Shown: piece after piece, positions 1 to 7,200 of the stretch | How positions within the stretch are numbered: position 1 is the stretch's first letter | Layout of the letters: each line of letters starts with the position of its first letter | DNA from: DASRJW01 sp035649435 | GTDB taxonomy: Bacteria; Krumholzibacteriota; Krumholzibacteriia; G020349025 | DNA length: 13,648 bases | Assembly: GCA_035649435.1 (NCBI GenBank) | Contig: DASRJO010000183.1 | Location: 1-13,648, forward strand | Direction: 5' to 3' | The notes under the pieces: generated by a model | The model's database searches: none | What the model was told of the DNA's origin: nothing | What the model saw: only the letters and a program-made list of their open reading frames with translations | Made by a program: the position numbers and the translations under genes

Positions 1-1
1 G

Positions 2-241
2 CGGCTCGACGACGTGCGCGAGGTCCGCAGCATGCCCGGCGTGCTGCGGTGGCTTGGACGGGCAGCATTGCGCCGCGCCGAGCGCCGCGGCCGCCACCGC
101 TTGGACTGGATCGCGGCACGTGGCTTCGAGCCGGCGCGCGAATTGGCGCCGCTCGTGCAGTGCCAGTGGATGCGCTCGGAGATGGCAGCGTCCGATCATG
201 CCCCCATCGGCTGCGGCCTGCGCCTCCGGTCTGCTCAATGA
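2..241 (+). CDS. C-terminal end of an endonuclease/exonuclease/phosphatase-family protein (partial)
   Basis: The frame is open from the left window edge, so the protein starts outside the window; about 79 residues up to a TGA at 239-241 are visible. Near the end there is an RLDWIAARGF segment (codons near 104-133) followed by SDHAPI (codons around 191-208). In the endonuclease/exonuclease/phosphatase fold (DNase I, exonuclease III, Mg-dependent phosphatases) an LDWI strand and a final SDH(A/H)P(I/V) motif supply the last catalytic Asp-His pair, and the same order and spacing to the C-terminus is seen here. The substrate cannot be told, because the N-terminal catalytic half is missing. The region before the RLDWI segment is rich in Arg, as in many high-GC members. 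The alternative is that this is a chance Arg-rich frame, but the two correctly spaced motifs argue against it. Confidence 0.68.
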   Translation, partial: RLDDVREVRSMPGVLRWLGRAALRRAERRGRHRLDWIAARGFEPARELAPLVQCQWMRSEMAASDHAPIGCGLRLRSAQ

Positions 242-246
242 GCGAA

Positions 247-285
247 TTGGCGCTTCGGTACGGCGCTGCGCGCGTGTAGCGCCAA
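247..285 (+). terminator. Possible terminator hairpin after the EEP gene
   Basis: A perfect 8-bp inverted repeat (TTGGCGCT at 247-254, AGCGCCAA at 278-285) begins 5 nt after the stop codon. The 23-nt loop is GC-rich and could pair internally. There is no T tract behind it, so it is not a canonical intrinsic terminator. It may be a pausing or 3'-end stabilising hairpin. Confidence 0.3.
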
Positions 286-342
286 AGCGCGCAACTGCGA
301 GCGAGACAATGTGTCGCGGCGACGGGGAAAACGGTCCCGTCC

Positions 343-372
343 TTGCCGCACTGGCGTCCATGCCGCTATCAT
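343..372 (+). promoter_or_regulatory. Candidate sigma70-type promoter for the metallopeptidase gene
   Basis: TTGCCG (343-348) and TATCAT (367-372) are separated by 18 bp, matching 4/6 and 5/6 of the -35 and -10 consensus. This is the best such pair I see in the gap from 242 to 479, which otherwise holds no gene. It would give a 5' leader of about 100 nt before the GTG at 480. Confidence 0.4.
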
Positions 373-458
373 TGAAACACCCCCGCGAGGATTCATCGCC
401 CCGTTAGTGCACAACCAAGCCCCCAATCGTACGGACCATTGGTTCCGTCGCCCGATCC

Positions 459-474
459 ATCTCCGATTGGAGAT
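459..474 (+). promoter_or_regulatory. Hairpin enclosing the ribosome binding site of the metallopeptidase gene
   Basis: ATCTCC (459-464), loop GATT, GGAGAT (469-474) is a perfect 6-bp stem. Its right arm contains the Shine-Dalgarno GGAG (469-472), which lies 7 nt before the GTG start at 480. The stem could therefore mask the ribosome binding site in the mRNA. Confidence 0.4.
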
Positions 475-479
475 CTGGC

Positions 480-3400
480 GTGCTGCGAACACGTGCAGGG
501 CAACTGCCCTGGCTTGTGGTTTTGCTTTGGCTCCAACCTCCATTGCCTGCGCACGCCGTTCGCGCCGAGACACAGCAGAACGAGCTCGAAGTCCGTCGCA
601 CCGATCCGGCCAGCATTCGTACTCCCGCGGGCCAAGCGGTTTCGCTGCGAGGCGATGTGCGCTTCGACGATCTGCAAGGCGCCGGCGAGTGGCGCGTGCG
701 CTGGAACGAGCTCACGCGCACGCCGCATCGCGCGTACGGTACGCGTGCCCCAGTCACGACGCAAGCCAGCCCCGGGGTGCTGCTCACGGCAGAGATCGAA
801 TCCCTGTCCGAGACGTTCGTGCGCGCACATCGCGATCTGCTGAGCGTCGGTTGGGACGAATTGTCACCCACGTTCGTGGGTTGGAAGGGCGGACGTTGGG
901 TCGTGACCCTGCAGCAACTTGGCCGGGGGCTGGAGGTCGTGGGGGGAAGAGTGGACCTGCGCTTCTCGGCGCAGGGCGAGCTGTTCCTCTTCGGCGCCGA
1001 TGCGTACCCAGTTCCCCCGACGTGGGCGGTGGCGGACATCGGCGACGGGGGGGCGATCGCCGCAGCGCTGCGAGACATGCCAGCCGGAACGCTGCCCCAC
1101 GCTGGCTCCGTCACACGCGTGTTCTTGCCGATGCTGGCGCGCGAGCTCGTCGCGGGATGGCGCAAAGCCAGCGACTCCGATCGCGTCGGGCCGGAGGATC
1201 TGCGCGTGCGGCCGGCGTACCGGCTGCGGTTGAAGACCGTCGACCCACCCGGGGATTGGGAAACCTACGTCGATGCGGAAACCGGTGTGGTGCTGTGGCG
1301 CGTCAACCACGTGCGCTTCGCCAACGCGGCAGGAACCTTGAGCGGGTCCATACATCCGCATGTCGGAACGGCGGCGCCGGTCACGTCGCCATTCCGCGAT
1401 GCCGAGATCCTCGCCGGTGCGCCAGTGGACAACGTCGAGGCCTTCGACTTCGAGGGCGCGCTGGAAGGGTGGAGTGCACCATCCCCGTGGGCGCTATCGG
1501 GCGAATCGGTGCACGGCGGCACGCGGGCTTGGAGCGACAGTCCGGGCGTGAACTACGCCGACAATCGCAATCTCGCCCTCTTGTCGCCGAAGATCGACGT
1601 GCGCAACATCGATGCGCCGGCGCTCCTGTTCTGGGTGCGGGTCGAGCTCGAGGATACGTGGGACTTCCTCTACGTCGAGGCTTCCGCCGACAACGGCGTC
1701 ACCTGGAGCACGCTCATGGGCATGAGCGGCAACGCGGCTTGGCACGAGGAGCTCATCAGTCTTTCCGCCTTCGCCGGCACCAACAACTTGCGTGTCCGCT
1801 TTCGTTTGTCGAGTGACGGTGCCGCGAACGCGGCTGGCTGCTGGATCGACGACGTCGTCATCGCCCGGCTCGGATCCACCGTCACCGGCGCCTCGGGTAA
1901 TTTCGCCGTCACCTCCACGGGCACCGACTCGACCCTGGTGACCAGGATGCGCGGCCCGAGCGCGCAAGTGTGGAACCGGTACGCGGGCGGGACCTCAGCC
2001 AGCATGAGCGTGCAGGCGGTGAACGGTACCGAGAATCTGTTCTGGAGTGGCGCCAACTCGCGCGCCAACGAGCGCGACGCCTTCTATGGTGTCACCGCGG
2101 CGCATGCTCGTCTGCGCGCCATCGAGCCCGGATTCACCGCGCTCGAATTCCCCTTCCCCGTCTTCGTCGGCATCCCGTTCTGCAACGCCTACTATGCCGG
2201 CTGGCAGATCGTCATGGGCTCGGGCAGCGCGGGATGCGCCGACCTCGGGCTGTGGACGTCGGTCGTGGCGCACGAGTACGGCCATGCGATCACCGACCAT
2301 GTTTATGGCGCGGCCGGGGATCCCCCAAGCGACATGCACGAAGCATTCTCCGATTACTTCGCCGCCACGATCAGCAACGACCCGCGCGTTGGCGACGGCG
2401 TAATGGGACCGGGCACGATGTTCCGCACCATCGACAATCAGCTGCGCACACCCGAGGACGTCTCGGGGGAGGTGCACATCGACGGCACCATTCTCGGCGG
2501 CGCCCTTTGGGACCTGCGAAGGATCTTGGCGCCGAATGTGGAGCTGGCGGATTCACTGTTCCACTTCGCGCGTTACGGGGCACCGAAGACGTTCGAGGAC
2601 TACTACCTCGAACTGTTGACGGTCGACGATGACGATGCGGACTTGGGTGATGGGACGCCGCACATCGACGCCATTCGTTCCTCCTTCGGCCGTCACGGCA
2701 TCGGCAGCGGCCCCGAATTCGAACACGTGTTCGTCGCGGTGGAAGACGACGCCAACGACAACGCCCGCCTCGACCCCGGCGAACAGGCGACCCTGTGGCT
2801 CACCTTGCGCAACTATGGCGGGGAGGAAACGGGCGTCTACGCCACGATCTCCACCCAGACACCCGGTGTGAGTGTCCTGATCGACAGCGTTCAAGTCGGT
2901 GACGTCCCATCCGGTTCCGTCGGCGTGCCGGTCGGGGCTTCGACTGGGTTCACCGTCCACGTGGATGCGAGCGTCGACGTCGGCACGGCCATCGTCTTCG
3001 ATCTCGACATCCACTCGCGGCTCGGGTCGAACCGCGACCGCTTCATGCTGCCCGTCGGTTGGGTTCCAGTGTTGCTCGTGGACGACGATCGCACCGTCAA
3101 TTTCGAGACCTGGTTCACCAGCAGCCTCGAGCGCTTGCATTGCGATTATTTGCGCTGGGAGCCGGGCATCCTCGGCAGTCCCACGGCGGAAGAGATGTCG
3201 ACGTATCGGGCCGTGGTCTGGTTCACCGGCAACGACCGTCGCAACACCCTCACACCTGCCGATCAAGCCGAGCTCGCGGTCTACCTGGGAGCCGGTGGCG
3301 AGCTGTTCCTGACCGGCGAAGACATCGGCGAAGATCTCTGGAAGGGCACGGGTGGCGTGGCGACCCCAGCCGACAAGGCTTTCTACGAGAATTGGCTGCG

Positions 3401-4328
3401 TGCCAAGGTCAACGTCGAAAGCGAAGGCGCACCTTCGGTGTCGGGTCTCGCGGGCGACCCGGTGAGCCACGGCCTCGCCATGACGCTGAACGGCACGACC
3501 AGCGCCAACAATCTCAACAGCTGCTCCTCGCTGCTGCCGTTCAATGGTTCGGTCGAGGCCATGCGCTACGCCAACGGACGCGTCGCGGCATTGCGCTACG
3601 AAGGCGCCTACAAGCTGCTCTACTGCGGCTTCGGCTTCGAAGGCGTGACCACCGCGACGCAGCGCGACACGTTGATGGCGCGGACGCTGCGCTGGCTCAT
3701 GCCGCCGGAGTCGACGCCGCCGAGCGTGACCGTGGTGCGCCCGAACGGCGGCGAGGTGCTTCCGGCGGGGGCGTCGTACGACATCGAGTGGACTGCGCAC
3801 GACGCGGTGGACGTGACGGCGGTCGACATCTCGATCTCCATGGACGGCGGGCAGAATTGGATCGCAGTGGCCACCGGCATCGCCAACACGCATTCCTTCA
3901 CCTGGATCGTGCCCGAGACGAACGCCACTTCGTGCAGGGTGCGCATCCAAGCCTGTGATCCGTCGGGGAACTGGGGGAGCGATGCGAGCAACTCGCCGTT
4001 CGCGATCGCAGTTCCGACCGACACGACGGACGATTTGCGCTTGCCCAGCCGTTTCGCCCTGCGCGGAGCGGTGCCGAATCCTTTCAATCCCGCCACCGCG
4101 CTGCACTTCGATCTGGCGCGCGCGTCGCGTGTTTGGCTGCGCATCGTCGGCGTCGACGGTCGCAGCGTCCGAACCCTGCTGGATGGCGAATGGCTGCCTG
4201 CCGGAAGGTTCCAGCGCGGGTGGAACGGCCGCGACAACGGCGGCCAGTCGGTGGCTTCGGGTGTCTACTTCGTCCAGTTCCGCGCCGGCGACTTCACCGC
4301 CGCGCGCAAGATTCATCTGCTGCGCTGA
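480..4328 (+). CDS. Secreted M36/M4-like zinc metallopeptidase with T9SS C-terminal sorting domain
   Basis: The 1282-aa precursor starts at GTG 480, chosen because GGAG lies 7 nt upstream and a signal peptide follows at once (hydrophobic core about residues 9-24, cleavage near AHA-VRA). Order of parts: FTP/PepSY-like propeptide (about 40-280); jelly-roll/MAM-like domain (about 318-463); catalytic domain with HEYGH at 598-602 and EAFSD at 621-625, giving two His ligands, the catalytic Glu and the Glu ligand of a gluzincin; an Ig/CARDB-like domain (about 745-860); a Rossmann-like domain starting VLLVDDDRT (about 861-1078); an Ig-like domain opening with RPNGGE (about 1080-1178); and a FlgD-like domain with PNPFNP at 1199-1204. 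The last is typical of type IX secretion cargo in FCB bacteria. The protein is probably exported, activated by propeptide removal and anchored or released outside the cell as a broad exopeptidase. Thermolysin and fungalysin families share these motifs; the FNAGN-like region before the active site favours M36. It seems to be transcribed alone. Confidence 0.9.
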   Translation: MLRTRAGQLPWLVVLLWLQPPLPAHAVRAETQQNELEVRRTDPASIRTPAGQAVSLRGDVRFDDLQGAGEWRVRWNELTRTPHRAYGTRAPVTTQASPGVLLTAEIESLSETFVRAHRDLLSVGWDELSPTFVGWKGGRWVVTLQQLGRGLEVVGGRVDLRFSAQGELFLFGADAYPVPPTWAVADIGDGGAIAAALRDMPAGTLPHAGSVTRVFLPMLARELVAGWRKASDSDRVGPEDLRVRPAYRLRLKTVDPPGDWETYVDAETGVVLWRVNHVRFANAAGTLSGSIHPHVGTAAPVTSPFRDAEILAGAPVDNVEAFDFEGALEGWSAPSPWALSGESVHGGTRAWSDSPGVNYADNRNLALLSPKIDVRNIDAPALLFWVRVELEDTWDFLYVEASADNGVTWSTLMGMSGNAAWHEELISLSAFAGTNNLRVRFRLSSDGAANAAGCWIDDVVIARLGSTVTGASGNFAVTSTGTDSTLVTRMRGPSAQVWNRYAGGTSASMSVQAVNGTENLFWSGANSRANERDAFYGVTAAHARLRAIEPGFTALEFPFPVFVGIPFCNAYYAGWQIVMGSGSAGCADLGLWTSVVAHEYGHAITDHVYGAAGDPPSDMHEAFSDYFAATISNDPRVGDGVMGPGTMFRTIDNQLRTPEDVSGEVHIDGTILGGALWDLRRILAPNVELADSLFHFARYGAPKTFEDYYLELLTVDDDDADLGDGTPHIDAIRSSFGRHGIGSGPEFEHVFVAVEDDANDNARLDPGEQATLWLTLRNYGGEETGVYATISTQTPGVSVLIDSVQVGDVPSGSVGVPVGASTGFTVHVDASVDVGTAIVFDLDIHSRLGSNRDRFMLPVGWVPVLLVDDDRTVNFETWFTSSLERLHCDYLRWEPGILGSPTAEEMSTYRAVVWFTGNDRRNTLTPADQAELAVYLGAGGELFLTGEDIGEDLWKGTGGVATPADKAFYENWLRAKVNVESEGAPSVSGLAGDPVSHGLAMTLNGTTSANNLNSCSSLLPFNGSVEAMRYANGRVAALRYEGAYKLLYCGFGFEGVTTATQRDTLMARTLRWLMPPESTPPSVTVVRPNGGEVLPAGASYDIEWTAHDAVDVTAVDISISMDGGQNWIAVATGIANTHSFTWIVPETNATSCRVRIQACDPSGNWGSDASNSPFAIAVPTDTTDDLRLPSRFALRGAVPNPFNPATALHFDLARASRVWLRIVGVDGRSVRTLLDGEWLPAGRFQRGWNGRDNGGQSVASGVYFVQFRAGDFTAARKIHLLR

Positions 4329-4333
4329 TTCAA

Positions 4334-4349
4334 GGGCGTGTGGACGCCC
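4334..4349 (+). terminator. Hairpin just after the metallopeptidase stop codon
   Basis: GGGCGT (4334-4339), loop GTGG, ACGCCC (4344-4349) forms a perfect 6-bp GC-rich stem 5 nt after the stop. No T run follows, so termination without Rho is doubtful. A second palindrome, GCCGGCGCCGGC, lies at 4362-4373. Confidence 0.35.
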
Positions 4350-4479
4350 GCAGTCTGCCATGCCGGCGCCGGCTCGCGGGCCCGGTCTCGGCACGCGCCG
4401 TGCTCTCCGTACCGTTCTCCTCCGACGGCTTGCTTGCACGAGGGACACGACTCGGAACGGAGTCCCTTCTGCAAGAGAG

Positions 4480-4501
4480 GTTTGTTGCAGCGCAAACAAA
4501 C
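4480..4501 (+). repeat. Near-perfect inverted repeat in the ABC operon promoter region (operator candidate)
   Basis: GTTTGTTGC (4480-4488) faces GCAAACAAAC (4492-4501); the arms are complementary except for one extra base, with a 3-nt centre. The element is A/T-rich compared with its surroundings and overlaps the proposed -35 region of the importer operon. It could be a repressor or activator site, or an mRNA hairpin if transcription starts further upstream. Confidence 0.4.
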
Positions 4502-4514
4502 TGGGTGCTACGGT
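4485..4514 (+). promoter_or_regulatory. Candidate extended -10 promoter of the ABC importer operon
   Basis: TTGCAG (4485-4490) lies 18 bp before TACGGT (4509-4514), which is preceded by TG at 4506-4507, giving the extended -10 form TGnTAnnnT. A start near 4521 would give a leader of about 30 nt with the SD GGGAG at 4539-4543, 8 nt before the ATG. The rest of 4329-4551 shows no gene and no riboswitch that I could recognise. Confidence 0.35.
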
Positions 4515-4551
4515 ACCCGGTCGTCTGGAAACCGAATCGGGAGATCGGACG

Positions 4552-5562
4552 ATGAAAACGAATCCCCTTTGGGTCGGCCTGCTCCTCGTTCTATCTTTCT
4601 CCGACGGCGCGGCGGATGAAGCGCGCGTCCTGAGGCTCGGACATTTTCCCAACATGACGCACGCGCAGGCCTTGATTGCACGAGCGAGCGGACAGTTCGA
4701 GCAAAAAATCGGCGTGCCCATCGAGTGGACCTCGTTCAATGCCGGGCCGACGGCGATCGAAGCCCTCTTCGCCGACGCCGTCGACGCCACCTTTGTCGGC
4801 CCGAATCCCACCATCAACGGCTACATCAAGTCGAAAGGCTCGAAGTTCGTCATTGTCGCCGGGAGCGCCAGCGGTGGTGCAGGGCTCGTGGTGCGCCGCG
4901 ATGCCGGCATCCGCACGGAGCGGGATTTCCACGGCAAGATCATCGCCACCCCGCAGTTGGGAAACACACAGGACGTGGCGGCGCGCGTTTGGTTTCTTGG
5001 GCGGGGCTACAAGACGAGGGAAAAGGGCGGGAGCCTGACGGTGATCTCATTGGCGAATCCCGACCAGCTCACGATGATGCAGAAGAAGGAGATTCATGGC
5101 GCCTGGACGGTGGAGCCCTGGCTGTCGCGCCTCGAGTTCGAGGGCAATGGGGTCCTGTATCTGGACGAGAAGACGCTCTGGCCGCAGGGGCAACATGTCA
5201 CCACGCACCTGGTGGTGCGCAAGGCCTTCTTGGCCAGCAACCCCGAGCTGATCAAGAACCTCCTCCGGGCGCTGGTGGAAGTGACGCAGACAATCAACGC
5301 CGACAAGGCCGACGCGACCCAAGTCGTGAACGCCGAGCTGAAGAAGCTGACGGGCAAAGCGCTCGCCGATCGTGTCATCGATCAGGCGATGCAGCGGGTG
5401 GAGTTCACCTGGGACCCGATCCGTGCGTCACTGTACGGCGCGGCGGATGCAGCGCGAGAAATCGGGTTCCTCCGCACCGAACCGAATCTGCAGGGAATCT
5501 ATTCGCTCGGCTTCTTGAACCAGGTGCTCGAAGAAAAAGGACTTCCTCTCGTCGCGCCATGA
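4552..5562 (+). CDS. ABC transporter periplasmic substrate-binding protein (SsuA/TauA/NitT type)
   Basis: The 336-aa protein has a short Sec signal peptide (hydrophobic core about residues 6-17, probable cleavage near GAA-DEA) and no lipobox Cys, so it should be free in the periplasm. The mature part has the family signatures: LRLGHFPNMTHAQAL at the start, FNAGPTAIEALF, VGPNPTINGY and GNTQDVAAR. These are shared by aliphatic sulfonate, taurine, nitrate and related binding proteins of the type II periplasmic fold. Binding proteins of this cluster capture small organic anions or heterocycles; the sequence does not fix the ligand. The ATG at 4552 has the SD GGGAG 8 nt upstream. The stop codon overlaps the next gene's ATG in an ATGA, so it is the first gene of a three-gene import operon. 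Confidence 0.93.
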   Translation: MKTNPLWVGLLLVLSFSDGAADEARVLRLGHFPNMTHAQALIARASGQFEQKIGVPIEWTSFNAGPTAIEALFADAVDATFVGPNPTINGYIKSKGSKFVIVAGSASGGAGLVVRRDAGIRTERDFHGKIIATPQLGNTQDVAARVWFLGRGYKTREKGGSLTVISLANPDQLTMMQKKEIHGAWTVEPWLSRLEFEGNGVLYLDEKTLWPQGQHVTTHLVVRKAFLASNPELIKNLLRALVEVTQTINADKADATQVVNAELKKLTGKALADRVIDQAMQRVEFTWDPIRASLYGAADAAREIGFLRTEPNLQGIYSLGFLNQVLEEKGLPLVAP

Positions 5563-6374
5563 GCGCGTGCGAATTTCGCCTTGCAACCCAGAACGAGTGT
5601 GCCATGGCAGCGCCGGTGAAACTGAGTTTGACGCAGGTGACGAAGACCTTCGACGGCGGCGGCCAGAAGGTGGAAGCGCTCCGGCCCGTCGATCTCGAGG
5701 TCCGGGAAGGCGAGTACGTCGTCCTGTTCGGTCCCTCCGGCTGCGGCAAGTCCACTCTGCTCAACATGATCGCGGGGTTCGAAGCGCCGACCTCGGGAAC
5801 CATCAGCCTGGAAGGCCGGGGGGTCACGCGGCCCGGAAGCGACCGGCTGATGATGTTTCAAGAGCATGCGCTGTTTCCCTGGCTCAGCGTCATCGACAAC
5901 GTGCAGTACGGGCTGCTGTGGCAGCCAGGACTGCGCTTTCGAAGGGGGCGGCGGCGGCAAAAGGCGCTGCAGCTCCTGGCGCTCGTGCACTTGGAAGACT
6001 TCGCCGATTCGCCCATCCACGAGCTGTCCGGCGGCATGAAACAGCGTGCGGCGCTGGCGCGCGCATTGGCGCCCGATCCGAAGGTGCTGCTGATCGACGA
6101 GCCATTCCCGGCGCTCGATGCATTGGTGCGCGCCAAGCTCTACGACGAGCTGCAGGACATCCTCGTGCGCACGCGCAAGACCATCGTTTCCGTCACGCAC
6201 GATCCGCGTGAAGCGGCGTGCCTGGGGGATCGAGTCGTCGTGTTCACCGACCGGCCGGGCAGGATCAAGACCGAAATCCAAGTCGATCTGCCGCGTCCGC
6301 GCGACATCAACGATCCGCGCGTGGCGGCCCATGCCACCCGGATCGCGGCGGAATTGAAGGAAGAAACGGCATGA
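5559..6374 (+). CDS. ABC transporter ATP-binding protein (SsuB/TauB/NitT type)
   Basis: This 271-aa cytoplasmic ATPase powers the importer. All nucleotide-binding motifs are present: Walker A GPSGCGKST (58-66), Q-loop Gln101, signature LSGGM (156-160), Walker B VLLIDEP (176-182), a D-loop reading PALDA (184-188), and switch His214. Around the Q-loop the sequence MMFQEHALFPWLSV is typical of the nitrate/sulfonate/taurine subfamily. I chose the ATG at 5559 because it overlaps the upstream stop as ATGA, suggesting coupled translation. The ATG at 5604 (residue 16) is a real alternative that would remove a non-conserved lead and start at MAAPVKLSL; neither has a strong SD. Its stop overlaps the permease start, again as ATGA. 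The D-loop has Pro where Gly is common (FPALDA instead of FGALDA); the effect is unknown. Confidence 0.93.
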   Translation: MSACEFRLATQNECAMAAPVKLSLTQVTKTFDGGGQKVEALRPVDLEVREGEYVVLFGPSGCGKSTLLNMIAGFEAPTSGTISLEGRGVTRPGSDRLMMFQEHALFPWLSVIDNVQYGLLWQPGLRFRRGRRRQKALQLLALVHLEDFADSPIHELSGGMKQRAALARALAPDPKVLLIDEPFPALDALVRAKLYDELQDILVRTRKTIVSVTHDPREAACLGDRVVVFTDRPGRIKTEIQVDLPRPRDINDPRVAAHATRIAAELKEETA

Positions 6375-7150
6375 GACACAATTCGGAGCCGAAGTACGGC
6401 CGCTACGTTTTTGGTTTCTATCTGCTGCTGTTCGCCGTTTGGCAGCTCCTGTTCAGCTTGCGCCTCATTCCCGATTACTTGTTTCCTTCGCCGTTGCAAG
6501 TGACGAGGCGGCTGTGGGAGCTGGGCAAGGACGGCCTGCTCTGGCCCAGCATCCAGGCGACTCTCGTGCGCATGGCCATCGGCTTCGCCATCGCCGCAGG
6601 AATCGGGCTCTTCATCGGCGTGTTCATGGGAATGAGCCGGGTGGTGAACCGCTGCTTGCAGTCCCTGTTCCTGGGTCTGCAGACCCTGCCGACGGCCGGT
6701 TGGGTGCCGATCTCCTTGCTGCTCTTCGGGCTGAGCGACCGCGGCATCTATTTCGTCATCATCATGAGCTCCGTGGCCGCGGTCGCCATCGCGACCTCCG
6801 ACGGCATCCTGCACATTCAACCGATCTATCTGCGGGCGGCGCGCACGCTCGGCACACCCGCGTACGCCATGCCCTTCTCTGTCATCCTGCCGGCAGCCGC
6901 TCCGAGCATCGTCACGGGGATCAAGCTCGGCTGGACTCTGGGCTGGCACGGCGCGGTCTCGGCCGAATTGATCAAGTCGAGCATTGGGCTGGGTTATCTG
7001 CTCTACATGGGACGCGAGCTGAACGACGCCGCACAAGTCCTCGGGATCATGGTGCTGACCATTCTCTTCGGTTTGCTGCTGGACCGGTTCCTCTTCGGTC
7101 TGATCGAACAGCGCATCCGGCGCCGTTGGGGTCTGGTGAGCACCACCTAG
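6371..7150 (+). CDS. ABC transporter permease (SsuC/TauC/NitT type)
   Basis: The 259-aa integral membrane protein forms the transport channel. Hydrophobic segments lie at about residues 11-30, 68-88, 95-120, 126-142, 180-200 and 222-245, matching the usual six-helix permease of this family. The cytoplasmic coupling (EAA-like) loop is visible as RAARTLG...AMPFSVILPAAAPSIVTGIKLG (about 155-187), with the conserved Gly161 and the ILP at 172-174; this loop contacts the ATPase. The ATG at 6371 overlaps the ATPase stop (ATGA) and has an AAGGAAG-like SD upstream at about 6357-6363. The family normally transports sulfonates, taurine, nitrate or related small molecules; some members are linked to guanidine or pyrimidine precursors. 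It is the last gene of the import operon; the next gene begins 50 bp later. Confidence 0.93.
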   Translation: MRHNSEPKYGRYVFGFYLLLFAVWQLLFSLRLIPDYLFPSPLQVTRRLWELGKDGLLWPSIQATLVRMAIGFAIAAGIGLFIGVFMGMSRVVNRCLQSLFLGLQTLPTAGWVPISLLLFGLSDRGIYFVIIMSSVAAVAIATSDGILHIQPIYLRAARTLGTPAYAMPFSVILPAAAPSIVTGIKLGWTLGWHGAVSAELIKSSIGLGYLLYMGRELNDAAQVLGIMVLTILFGLLLDRFLFGLIEQRIRRRWGLVSTT

Positions 7151-7184
7151 ACCATCGTGCGCTGGAGCATCCACACCTGTCGCA

Positions 7185-7193
7185 TGCTACGCT
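7185..7193 (+). promoter_or_regulatory. Candidate extended -10 promoter giving a leaderless ureohydrolase mRNA
   Basis: TGCTACGCT matches the extended -10 form TGnTAnnnT, and differs by one base from TGCTACGGT before the importer operon. It ends 7 nt before the ATG at 7201, so transcription would start at or next to the start codon. In agreement, no clear Shine-Dalgarno precedes that ATG. No convincing -35 is visible. Confidence 0.35.
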
Positions 7194-7200
7194 GCGGACG

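Noticed and set aside
311..1816. Plus-strand 501-codon open frame overlapping the start of the metallopeptidase
   Set aside because: The overlapping frame is very Arg-rich and has no signal peptide or motif, whereas the metallopeptidase frame has a signal peptide and propeptide here.
4329..4551. Riboswitch (SAM, cobalamin, TPP or guanidine) before the importer operon
   Set aside because: CAAGAGAGG at 4472-4480 recalls the SAM-I start, and the GGGTG..TACCC hairpin with ACGG in its loop recalls mini-ykkC. In both cases the rest of the consensus is missing, so I do not call one; an Rfam search would decide.
2553..4817. Very long minus-strand open frame (754 codons) opposite the metallopeptidase gene
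   Set aside because: It is a high-GC antisense frame to a gene with clear domains. Its translation is Arg/Ala/His-rich without any family motif or SD.
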